Source of the DNA: Paenibacillus helianthi | Lineage (GTDB): Bacteria; Bacillota; Bacilli; Paenibacillales; Paenibacillaceae | Length of the DNA stretch: 64,000 bases | Reading direction: 5' to 3' | NCBI RefSeq assembly: GCF_001909055.1 | Contig: NZ_LVWI01000032.1 | Location: forward strand, 62,001 to 126,000 | Shown: positions 36,250-44,112 of the stretch, one piece after another | How positions within the stretch are numbered: the first letter of the stretch is position 1 | How the letters are laid out: the number at the start of each line of letters is the position of its first letter | Position numbers and translations under genes: made by a program | The notes under the pieces: generated by a model | Database searches by the model: none | Told to the model about the DNA's origin: nothing | What the model saw: only the letters and a program-made list of their open reading frames with translations

Positions 36250-37635
36250 TTAAAGAACAGAATTAGAAGGAGAGATAACGGGAAGTGTGACGGTGAACGT
36301 TGTGCCCACCCCGACCGTACTCTTCACCTCTATGCTTCCATGATGGAGCGCAACGATCTTGTGGGAGATGGCAAGGCCAAGACCATTGCCGCTCCGGTCT
36401 TCAGCCCGCGACTTGTCCACTTTGTAGAAGCGCTCAAAAATAGAGCTGATCTCCTCCGGCGCAATGCCGATCCCGGAATCGCTTACTGCTACAGCGATCT
36501 CATTAGGATGGGGCCGGCTGATCACGATGAAGACCTGTCCGGCGGAAGGTGTGAACTTGATGGCATTCCCGAGCAAATTCATCCACACTTGATTGAGTTG
36601 ATCCTTATCGGCCGTTATTCGGACTGCAGCCCCTGAGGGAGACTCCATATCGACGCGGATGTTTTTGGCCGACCACTGGGGCTCGCAAGAGACAATCACC
36701 CGCCGCATCTGCTCATCCAGGGTATAGGATTCCGCCTTGAACGGATGATGCTCCGATTCGAGGGAAGCCAGCTTCAGCAGATTGTCGCTTAGTCTGGATA
36801 ACCTGTCACTCTCCGTAACGATAATATCCAAGTAGCGAACGCGTTCATCCTCCCCGATAACAAGATTGCCATCCTTCAGCGCCTTCGCAAAACCAGAGAT
36901 GGAGGTTAACGGAGACTGGATTTCATGAGACACGTTTGATACAAAATCCTGCCGCATCCGCTCCATTTGTCTGATATCCCGGGCCATATCGTTAATGCTC
37001 CGCGAGAGGGTTCCCAGTTCGTCTCCGCGGTTTATTTTCAGCTCAACCTCGAAGTCGCCTTTGGCCAGCCGCTTAGTCGCATCCGTCATCGCTTGGAGAG
37101 GCTTCACCACGTATCTGCCGGCAACGAGAATGCCCAAGCTTCCGATCGCGAGCATGAGAAGCAGGATGGTAAAGAACAAACGGATGAGCGCGCCTTCGTT
37201 CTTAGAAGAGCTCTGTAAAAATAAGGCATAATGTTTCCCTTCAGATAAAAATGGAAGGCCGACAAACGTTCCGTTATCTTTTCCCTGTGAACGGTACAGC
37301 TCTCCCTGCAGCACCTTGCGCACAGATTCCGGGTTAATCTTGCCGGCCTTCCTGCCCTTGGTCGGTACATAGGAGTTCACCCCGCCATTACCGTCGTACA
37401 GCTGAAGGGTATAGGAAACCAATTCGGCCATATTATCCATTAATATATCCAAATCCGGAGGATTCGTCTGTTCATACACGCGTATGATACGATTGCCGGC
37501 CGCGATCATATCGTTCTTCCCTGTAGCGTTCAGAGTCTTCTGGAATAGAGCAAGGGAGATTAACAAGGATGAGACCAAGCTGATGACGATGACGGCAAGA
37601 AAAGTCAGCACGACGCGGACATATAATGTTTTCAC
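36250..37635 (-). CDS. Sensor histidine kinase with HAMP domain
   Basis: A 461-residue membrane kinase. Transmembrane helices lie at about 8-31 and 152-174, enclosing an extracellular sensor of about 120 residues. HAMP follows at about 175-227 and the dimerisation domain carries phospho-acceptor H237 in SHEIQSPLTS. The ATPase domain shows NLLGNAIKFTPSAG, DSGIGIAPEE and GNGLGLAIS. The GTG start overlaps the response-regulator stop (GTGA), so they are coupled. The S41 peptidase gene downstream may be the output or part of signal processing. The stimulus is unknown; envelope stress is an inference. Confidence 0.93.
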   Translation of the reverse strand: MKTLYVRVVLTFLAVIVISLVSSLLISLALFQKTLNATGKNDMIAAGNRIIRVYEQTNPPDLDILMDNMAELVSYTLQLYDGNGGVNSYVPTKGRKAGKINPESVRKVLQGELYRSQGKDNGTFVGLPFLSEGKHYALFLQSSSKNEGALIRLFFTILLLMLAIGSLGILVAGRYVVKPLQAMTDATKRLAKGDFEVELKINRGDELGTLSRSINDMARDIRQMERMRQDFVSNVSHEIQSPLTSISGFAKALKDGNLVIGEDERVRYLDIIVTESDRLSRLSDNLLKLASLESEHHPFKAESYTLDEQMRRVIVSCEPQWSAKNIRVDMESPSGAAVRITADKDQLNQVWMNLLGNAIKFTPSAGQVFIVISRPHPNEIAVAVSDSGIGIAPEEISSIFERFYKVDKSRAEDRSGNGLGLAISHKIVALHHGSIEVKSTVGVGTTFTVTLPVISPSNSVL

Positions 37636-38312
37636 CCTGGATTCACCGCCAGACGATAGCCTACACTTCGTGCCGTTTCAATGCGGAAATGGCGGGCATC
37701 CCCGGCAAAACGTTCCCGCAGCCGCTTGATATGAACATCGACAGTCCGGTCGTCTCCTTCGTAATCCATGCCCCAGATCTGGGTGATCAGCTGCTCCCGC
37801 GTGAAGATCTGCCCCGGGTGGCCGGCAAGCATGAATAACAGTTCGAATTCCTTTAGAGGCAAAGTTAATTCCTGGTCTCCCCGCATGACCTTATACGTTT
37901 TCCGGTTCAGTACGATATCCCCCAGAGGGATGACCTGAGAAGAGGCAATCCGGGAGCGCCTCAGTAATGCCTTAACCCTCATCACAAGCTCCGCCGGATC
38001 GAACGGCTTCGTCATATAATCGTCGGTCCCGAGCTGGAAGCCTTTGATCTTTTGACCCGATTCACCCTTGGCCGTTACCATCAGGAGCGGAATATCAGGA
38101 TCACTTGTCCGAATCGCCTGGCATAACTCCCATCCGTCCATATGCGGCATCATAATATCGAGGATAACCAGATCGATTCCTGAACCTTTGATGATGGCAT
38201 GCGCATCGATGCCATTGTCCGCCTCAGCCAGATCGAACCCTTCATTCTTCAAGTAAAGGCAGATCAAGGCGCGAATATGCGGATCGTCGTCCACGATAAG
38301 AATTTTGACCAT
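37632..38312 (-). CDS. OmpR-family response regulator
   Basis: A 226-residue regulator with a receiver domain (acidic pocket DDD at 8-10, phospho-acceptor D52 in LDIMMPHMDG, conserved K102 in TKPF) and a C-terminal winged helix (LPLKEFELLFMLAGHPGQIF, then VDVHIKRLRERF, ending SVGYRL). GGAGG precedes the ATG. It is first in the regulator-kinase-S41 peptidase unit. Confidence 0.95.
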   Translation of the reverse strand: MVKILIVDDDPHIRALICLYLKNEGFDLAEADNGIDAHAIIKGSGIDLVILDIMMPHMDGWELCQAIRTSDPDIPLLMVTAKGESGQKIKGFQLGTDDYMTKPFDPAELVMRVKALLRRSRIASSQVIPLGDIVLNRKTYKVMRGDQELTLPLKEFELLFMLAGHPGQIFTREQLITQIWGMDYEGDDRTVDVHIKRLRERFAGDARHFRIETARSVGYRLAVNPG

Positions 38313-38346
38313 ATAAACAATCCTCCAACCTTTTGTATTCGTAACT

Positions 38347-38973
38347 TCATTGAACTGATTCCATCAGCTCATAGAAATACTGGGAATCGTGAGTCTTATT
38401 AAGACTATACCAGGCATCTAATGTTTTTGAAGAAAACACATCCAGAGCTTTCAAGATATGTGCTGCAAATTCCAAAGGAGCTATTCCAGAAGACGTGATC
38501 AGTTTTCCATCGGTTACAGTGGACTCCTCTTTATAATACTGTTCGCCCGTATAAGCGGGACAGATCATTTTAAGATATCCCAGATCATTGCTTGTATGAC
38601 AGCGTGAATTCAGCAGTCCAGTTTGGGCTAGTCCTATTGTAGCACCGCAAATGGCTGCAACCAGTACCCCTTCCTGTAAACACCTCTCAACCATTTTTAA
38701 GATGGGGTGGTGAATGGACTCTGTCCATGTATTTCCACCGGGTAAAATTAATGCATCTGTACTTTCAATGCTGCACTCATCCAGTTGGAGGTCAGGCAAT
38801 ATTCTCAATCCGCCCATTGTAGTTACAAGAGTCTTTTCAATTCCCACGGTAACTATTTTGGATGGGGAGAGTCCCTTTCTGTAATATCTTCCCGAGTTCA
38901 GTTCGGAAGTTACATAACCTATTTCCCAGTCTGCCATGGTGTCAAATACATAAAGATATACCGTGCTACTCAT
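38347..38973 (-). CDS. DJ-1/PfpI-family protein
   Basis: About 208 residues with the DJ-1/PfpI glutamine-amidotransferase-like fold. The nucleophile-elbow cysteine is C109 in AAICGAT, preceded by DALILPGG at about 73-80. Members include chaperone-like, glyoxalase-like and regulatory proteins; the position of LEFAAHILKAL near the end resembles the YdeA/YoaZ-type group. I start at the ATG at 38973 after GGGAGG. It is separate from the two-component genes, 34 bases before it on the same strand. Confidence 0.82.
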   Translation of the reverse strand: MSSTVYLYVFDTMADWEIGYVTSELNSGRYYRKGLSPSKIVTVGIEKTLVTTMGGLRILPDLQLDECSIESTDALILPGGNTWTESIHHPILKMVERCLQEGVLVAAICGATIGLAQTGLLNSRCHTSNDLGYLKMICPAYTGEQYYKEESTVTDGKLITSSGIAPLEFAAHILKALDVFSSKTLDAWYSLNKTHDSQYFYELMESVQ

Positions 38974-39042
38974 TTGTAAATCCTCCCAATATATTCTCAA
39001 GTGATAACCAATCATCAACAGCGATCAATTATTATCCCTATT

Positions 39043-39087
39043 ATAAAACGGCTTGACTGACAACTACTGTCAGTCAAGCCGTTTTAT
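39043..39087. repeat. Perfect 20-bp inverted repeat between divergent genes
   Basis: ATAAAACGGCTTGACTGACA and its exact reverse complement flank a five-base ACTAC loop. A and T runs on the outsides make it look like a bidirectional terminator, yet the flanking genes are transcribed away from it on both sides. It may be an operator, or the terminator of a lost gene or an unseen small RNA. Confidence 0.75.
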
Positions 39088-39237
39088 TTAATCATATATT
39101 ATTTAGCCAATGAATATACATAATCCATTTGATCATAGCAGATGTTACACTAGGAAATGGAATAAAATTCTACCTTTGAAAGGATTGATTTACATGGGGA
39201 TGTCCAACATATTATTTTAGAAACAAGTAGACTCTTA

Positions 39238-39756
39238 ATGAGACGTTACAAAGAAGAGGACGCAGAATCCATATTTCAAGTAGTTAGCCAACATGAAATT
39301 GCTGAGACTACGATTAAGCTTCCACACCCTTATCCAAGACAGACTGTTGATTGGTGGATAAACTTTGTAAATGAGAATTTCGATAATGGTTTGGCATACG
39401 AGTTCGGTTTATTCAAAAAGAATACAAACGATTATATTGGAAATTGTGGATTAGTCAGTGTCTCAAAAGAACATAACAACGGTGAATTAGGTTTTTTTAT
39501 TCAACCTGATTATTGGAATACGGGCTTTGCCACAGAAGCTTGCCAAGCTTTGATTGAGTTCGGTTTCAATGGATTAGGTCTTGAAAGAATACATGGAAGA
39601 TGCATGGCCAAAAACATTGGTTCTAAGAGAGTAATGGAAAAGTCGGGCTTGATGGTTGAAGGGTTAGCCAAACATGAAGTTTTAAAATGGGGTATATACG
39701 AAGACATTTGGCACTTAGGTTTAGTTCGCTCTGAGTGGTTAAATCGTAAAACATAA
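39238..39756 (+). CDS. RimJ/RimL-like GNAT acetyltransferase, probably frameshifted at the N-terminus
   Basis: A 172-residue open frame with the GNAT core: ELGFFIQPDYWNTGFATEA, then FGFNGLGLERIHGRCMAKNIGSKRVMEKSGL. The ATG at 39238 has no ribosome binding site, and the usual N-terminal strand is missing. Just upstream, in the same frame, IILETSRLLMRRYKEEDAE looks like that strand, while an ATG at 39194 with AAAGGATTG before it is in another frame and stops after eight codons. A one-base change around 39205-39220 would join the two. So this is either a sequencing slip or a damaged gene. Likely protein or small-molecule acetylation. Confidence 0.7.
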   Translation: MRRYKEEDAESIFQVVSQHEIAETTIKLPHPYPRQTVDWWINFVNENFDNGLAYEFGLFKKNTNDYIGNCGLVSVSKEHNNGELGFFIQPDYWNTGFATEACQALIEFGFNGLGLERIHGRCMAKNIGSKRVMEKSGLMVEGLAKHEVLKWGIYEDIWHLGLVRSEWLNRKT

Positions 39757-39765
39757 ATAAAGAAA

Positions 39766-39790
39766 CGGAGGGGCGAAAGCCCCTCTTTTA
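39766..39790 (+). terminator. Terminator between the GNAT and GH112 genes
   Basis: GAGGGGC and GCCCCTC pair around a GAAA tetraloop, followed by TTTTA. A-rich sequence on the left side lets it also serve the leftward GH112 gene. Confidence 0.85.
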
Positions 39791-39807
39791 CTATTTTCGC
39801 AGCGATT

Positions 39808-41973
39808 CTATTTACCGCCTATAGTTAGGATAACCGTGTCATACGGAGCTAATTCCATGGTGTGTTCTCCATCCTCCGTATGGATCGTAGTCCTTTGCAG
39901 CTGGCTGCTATTGTTCATCACAACGAGCTTCTTACTCTCCGGATAATAAGCACACTCTGTATATAAGTTATCCGTAAGGTACTTTGTCTCCTGCAGCTCA
40001 TTGCCTGCATAGCGAAGCAGATTCAGCAGCAATCGTGTATTTTCCCAGCTGAATTCGAAAGAAGGAAGATAGATTCCCTTACCTTTACCGAAGGCATGAG
40101 TGGATAGGGTTATGCTTCCGCTTGCTTCATCCATCACTGTAGCGGTCCCGTCGGTAAGATAAATGTTAGGCTTAGGTGTTAGGCTGGCCCCTTCAGGCAC
40201 CAATCCCTCCTCCGCCTTCACCTCATAGGTCCATCGGCCATGTGCTACTCTTGAGCCTGTGTCCTCATCCAGACCGAGAACATGTGCCATTCTGAAAAAG
40301 CTGTCGTACCCGTTGACCGCCGAAGGCTGGTTAATACCAATAAAGGTACCGCCCTCATACACCCACTGGGTCAGGACGTCCACGCACTTGCTGTCTCTCC
40401 AGCAGTCCCCGCCGCTCCAGGCTGAACCGGCAGAGCCCGCATTGATCACTACATCACAATTTTGCAGCTTCCCCTGGCGGATATCCTCAAAATCTATGAA
40501 CTGTACATCTACCGGCAATCCGGATAAGGCCTCATTGATATGAATCAGATCATGCATGAACGTTTCATGAAAATGGCCGGACAGCGTCCACGATCTCAAC
40601 TTGCCCCAAGCATGCAGAATAGCTACCTTCGTCTTGATCTGATACGGCTTGCCCTGTTGATGCAGCTCTTGAATCTCCCGGAATTCACCCGCAATCTTCT
40701 CGATATAATCACAGAAATCCGGGTATGGCTCTACCAGATGCAGGTATCCGCCTAGTCCAATCCGGTCGACCGGCTCGCGCAGGAGGGCCCGCCGGATATG
40801 AATCCAGTATTTCTTGGCATCCAGTGTAGGGTCCCCGCCCTCCATAAAGGTAGGCGCTCCACCTAAACCAACCGGGAATAGATACGGATGCAGACGGATC
40901 TCATGCGTATCCACTTTTACCCCGGCACACAGCCTTGCCTCATAGCCTGAGAACACGCATTTAATCATCCCGTCCAAGCCAAACTCCGGAAAACGGTCGT
41001 TGTACGGCTCCATGCCCACCCAGCTGTCATCATAAAAGACATACGCCAGCTTGCCGTGCTTATGCACAAGGTCAATCAATTGTTTGCCAAATCCGATGAC
41101 AAAATCATTGATAAAAGCCATATAATCGAGCTTGCGCTGCTCAGCCGGGATATGACTGACGCGGTATTTCCCGCCATTCACAAAATCCTCAGCCGACAGC
41201 GAATAGCCATATCTCTCAGCAAATAGATCAAGCGCTCTTGCACTTACTGTGAAGTCATATGAACCCCAGTCCGAGAACAGATGGCGATTGCGCTCACTGC
41301 TGCCCCAGATCCAGGCGAAATTATAAAAAAGCGAAGTGAACCGGACAACCGTTGTTTCCTTATGCTGCAGACACCAGTCTTCCATCCAGTCCAGCAGATA
41401 CTTTTGCGTGTCTGCATACATGGGATCAACCTGCATCAAATGCTCTTTATCCCAATGATTCGTGGTGTGATTGTACATGGAAATCTCTTCCCAGATCCGG
41501 TAGGCCATGAAGCTGACCGTGTATTTATGCCAAGGCGCAATTCCGGTAAGGACCACGTTCCCCGCTTCCCGTTCATAATTCCACTGTTCTCTGGGAACCT
41601 CCTCCCCGGTCGTCCGGTCAACAACCTGCCAATACTTAAATGCCTCTTTGGAATCATTCACTCTGAATTGTTCAGCAAAAAAGTCCTCCATCAGATAGAT
41701 GGATACATACCCCTGCACCGCTACCTTCGGATTCGTAATGAGAAAGCACTGCTGCAGCTTATCCGGATTGCGCGAAGCCCACACATTATGATCCCTAATG
41801 ATACAGAGGGTAGAATAGATGCCGTATCCTGCGTGGATAATCTCATCGGACAACTTCGTGCCGTCACTGTCACGGATGACATCGGCACCCCACCGTTCAG
41901 CGAGTTCCAGGGTCAGCGCCTCATAACCGGATTCTCCCGGCAGCGTAAAGGCTCCCGCTCTATGTTTGGACAA
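39808..41973 (-). CDS. GH112 beta-galactoside phosphorylase
   Basis: A 721-residue cytosolic phosphorylase of family GH112, which splits beta-1,3-galactosyl-N-acetylhexosamine or beta-1,4-galactosyl-L-rhamnose with phosphate to give galactose 1-phosphate. The length matches the family. The N-terminus GAFTLPGESGYE, the catalytic-acid region YVFYDDSWVGMEPY (D315 or D316), and FSGYEARLCAGVKVDTHEIR are typical. The partner GH105 gene, 11 bases upstream, handles rhamnogalacturonan-type oligosaccharides, so galactosyl-rhamnose phosphorylase is the better guess over lacto-N-biose phosphorylase, but residues deciding this were not checked. Confidence 0.85.
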   Translation of the reverse strand: MSKHRAGAFTLPGESGYEALTLELAERWGADVIRDSDGTKLSDEIIHAGYGIYSTLCIIRDHNVWASRNPDKLQQCFLITNPKVAVQGYVSIYLMEDFFAEQFRVNDSKEAFKYWQVVDRTTGEEVPREQWNYEREAGNVVLTGIAPWHKYTVSFMAYRIWEEISMYNHTTNHWDKEHLMQVDPMYADTQKYLLDWMEDWCLQHKETTVVRFTSLFYNFAWIWGSSERNRHLFSDWGSYDFTVSARALDLFAERYGYSLSAEDFVNGGKYRVSHIPAEQRKLDYMAFINDFVIGFGKQLIDLVHKHGKLAYVFYDDSWVGMEPYNDRFPEFGLDGMIKCVFSGYEARLCAGVKVDTHEIRLHPYLFPVGLGGAPTFMEGGDPTLDAKKYWIHIRRALLREPVDRIGLGGYLHLVEPYPDFCDYIEKIAGEFREIQELHQQGKPYQIKTKVAILHAWGKLRSWTLSGHFHETFMHDLIHINEALSGLPVDVQFIDFEDIRQGKLQNCDVVINAGSAGSAWSGGDCWRDSKCVDVLTQWVYEGGTFIGINQPSAVNGYDSFFRMAHVLGLDEDTGSRVAHGRWTYEVKAEEGLVPEGASLTPKPNIYLTDGTATVMDEASGSITLSTHAFGKGKGIYLPSFEFSWENTRLLLNLLRYAGNELQETKYLTDNLYTECAYYPESKKLVVMNNSSQLQRTTIHTEDGEHTMELAPYDTVILTIGGK

Positions 41974-41984
41974 CGTGTTCCCTC

Positions 41985-43004
41985 CTATTGAAGCATATCG
42001 GACAGAAAAGCGAGTGCTAAGCCTTGTCCCCAGCCCTGAATCCAGTCTTTGGGAATGTTGCGGTACCCTTCCCGGTCCTTCATCACTGCGGTTCCGCCCG
42101 ATACGCCCAGTACCCGTCCATCTTCGCTGATATGGTCCAGAATGCCTTTCAGGGCCTTTTGCACATATTTGGTATGCAGCGGATTGCCGTTACCCACCAT
42201 CGCCGCCGCAATCCCGCAGGATGCAGATACTTCTTCATAGGATTCCCCGTCATCCAGTACCGTCCGCCACAAGCCGTTCTCCGTCTGTACCAGCTTCAGC
42301 GCGGCCAGCTGATCACGCAGCGAACATTCCACGTCCATACACTGCGGATACAGATACCAGTCATTGAGCAAAGGTTTGACCTGAGACATGGTATAGGCAC
42401 CCCAGGCATTCGCTCTCCCCCAATACAATCCGGACATGTGATCCTGCTTCACATTATTGTAGCCATGGAACCAGAACCCGGTGCTGGGGTCTTGCAGGTA
42501 TTTGATGTGCCAGTAATATTGATTCAGGGCATCCTGGATCATCGCCTGGTCCTTCAGTTTGCTTCCCACCCGCAGCAGGAAAAAAGCCGCCATGAACAGC
42601 GTGTCCGCCCAAGCCTGCTCCGGAAAATCATTCGATACGGATACCGTATGCTGCAGCACATGATCTCCGAACCTTAGCGCACGATTCTGGAGATAATCCA
42701 CCTTGCTCATCACAATATCCCAATATTTCTGGTTGCCCGTCTCTTCATACAAGGTGATCAGCATATGGCCCATGGCACAGGTGTTCACCGTCCAGTCCGG
42801 CAGGCCAAGCTCGATATATTCATCCACCCACTGGATCAGCATGTTCAGATAATCCTTATTGCCTGTGGTCTGATAAGCTCTGGACACCCCATAATACGCC
42901 ACCCCACAAGGCCATTCCCACGTTAAATCCATGGCCAGGGTTTTTCGGGTCACTTTGTCGATAATGCGTAGAATTTCTTCCTTGTCATACGTTAATTTAT
43001 CCAT
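41985..43004 (-). CDS. GH105 unsaturated uronyl hydrolase (YteR-like)
   Basis: About 339 residues, an (alpha/alpha)6 barrel hydrolase that removes the unsaturated uronic acid left by polysaccharide lyases, most often from rhamnogalacturonan fragments. WADTLFMA carries D134, matching YteR D143; TWEWPCGVAYYG and GLYWGRANAWG are further conserved blocks. No signal peptide: it acts on imported oligosaccharides. I start at the ATG at 43004 after GAGGGGAT; the frame is open 62 codons further into the promoter region but lacks a site. It precedes GH112 in a two-gene operon divergent from an AraC regulator. Confidence 0.85.
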   Translation of the reverse strand: MDKLTYDKEEILRIIDKVTRKTLAMDLTWEWPCGVAYYGVSRAYQTTGNKDYLNMLIQWVDEYIELGLPDWTVNTCAMGHMLITLYEETGNQKYWDIVMSKVDYLQNRALRFGDHVLQHTVSVSNDFPEQAWADTLFMAAFFLLRVGSKLKDQAMIQDALNQYYWHIKYLQDPSTGFWFHGYNNVKQDHMSGLYWGRANAWGAYTMSQVKPLLNDWYLYPQCMDVECSLRDQLAALKLVQTENGLWRTVLDDGESYEEVSASCGIAAAMVGNGNPLHTKYVQKALKGILDHISEDGRVLGVSGGTAVMKDREGYRNIPKDWIQGWGQGLALAFLSDMLQ

Positions 43005-43049
43005 CTTAATCCCCTCTCTTGTCGAACACTTCATATCCGTCCATATGCG

Positions 43050-43120
43050 TGCAAGCGCTTTACAGACTCTATTGTAAGCAGTAAAATGGTCTACATCTAA
43101 GCATATTCGCAGTAAAAGTG
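43050..43120 (-). promoter_or_regulatory. Control region of the GH105-GH112 operon
   Basis: On the minus strand TACAAT at 43076-43071 is a likely -10. GTAAAGCGCTTGCA at 43063-43050, around the expected start site, fits the CcpA cre consensus at 12 of 14 positions. Upstream, GCAGTAAAA occurs as a direct repeat at 43078-43086 and 43109-43117, 31 bases apart (three helical turns), as expected for an AraC-family activator. Confidence 0.5.
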
Positions 43121-43164
43121 TGCAGTTTCGACCATTTATTGTTAGGGAGAAGGAGCAACCACAG

Positions 43165-44106
43165 ATGCCCAGAAAAAAGAAACCCGTCATCGAGTACCGC
43201 CACTACAGCCTGCCGATCCATTTTCCTATCCTGCTGCTGAGCGGAGACCGCTGGAGGATTTCCGATATCAAATCTGAGCATTTGCATTTCCATAACCATT
43301 TGGAGATTGGTATCTGTTATTCAGACAGCGGCATCATGGAGATCAAAGGAGAAGCCGTCCCCTTTAAAGCCGGTGATGTGACCTTTCTCCCCCGGTATCT
43401 TCCCCATACGACGTACAGTTCACCGGGTGAAGCCAGTCTGTGGTCTTATCTTTTTTTCTCCCCGGAGGATCTGTTCCAGCATTCCTTCAAAAGTGCCTAC
43501 AGCAGCTTCGAACCGAATCTGTGGCGGGTGCAGGGGAAGAACTGTATTTTGAACAAGGCGCAGTATCCCAAGGTCTATTCCCTAGCCACATCCGTCGTCG
43601 AGGAATTGAAGCAGCAGAACCCCTACTATCAGGAAAGTGCCTACGGCTTGTTGTTATCGCTGTATATCGAACTCCTTAGAATTCATTCCACGAATGAAAC
43701 GCTGGCGGAACTAGACACAGAGCATAGCCTGAAGGGTGATTTTATCATTTCCCCGGCTCTGGAATATATCACCACAAACTACATGACCCCCATGACCATC
43801 GATTTCCTGGCAGATCTGTGCCACCTGAGCACCACGCATTTCCGCAGAAAATTCCATGAGATCATGGGCACCGCCCCTCTCGAGTTCCTGAGCAGTACCC
43901 GGATTGAAGAAGCCTGCAAGCAGCTAAAGAGCACGGAAGATTCCATTCTCTCCATCTCCGAACAAGTGGGATTTCACTCTATTTCCAGCTTCAACCGCTC
44001 TTTCTCCAGGCTAATGGGGGTGTCACCCAAGGAATGGCGTAAAGCTGCACAATCCGAGGCGCATTCTGCGAAGGCGTCTATTCTGGAGTTCACGGGATGG
44101 GTGTAA
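43165..44106 (+). CDS. AraC-family transcriptional regulator
   Basis: About 313 residues: an N-terminal cupin-type sensor domain (HFHNHLEIGICYSDSGIMEI, FKAGDVTFLPRYLPH) and a C-terminal pair of helix-turn-helix motifs (IDFLADLCHLSTTHFRRKFHE and ISEQVGFHSISSFNRSFSRLMG, ending GVSPKEWRK). I start at the ATG at 43165 with GAGAAGGAG upstream; the frame reaches back to a GTG at 43120 without a site. It is divergent from the GH105-GH112 operon and probably activates it in response to a pectin-derived sugar. It ends six bases from the convergent MFS gene. Confidence 0.9.
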   Translation: MPRKKKPVIEYRHYSLPIHFPILLLSGDRWRISDIKSEHLHFHNHLEIGICYSDSGIMEIKGEAVPFKAGDVTFLPRYLPHTTYSSPGEASLWSYLFFSPEDLFQHSFKSAYSSFEPNLWRVQGKNCILNKAQYPKVYSLATSVVEELKQQNPYYQESAYGLLLSLYIELLRIHSTNETLAELDTEHSLKGDFIISPALEYITTNYMTPMTIDFLADLCHLSTTHFRRKFHEIMGTAPLEFLSSTRIEEACKQLKSTEDSILSISEQVGFHSISSFNRSFSRLMGVSPKEWRKAAQSEAHSAKASILEFTGWV

Positions 44107-44112
44107 TCCGGC

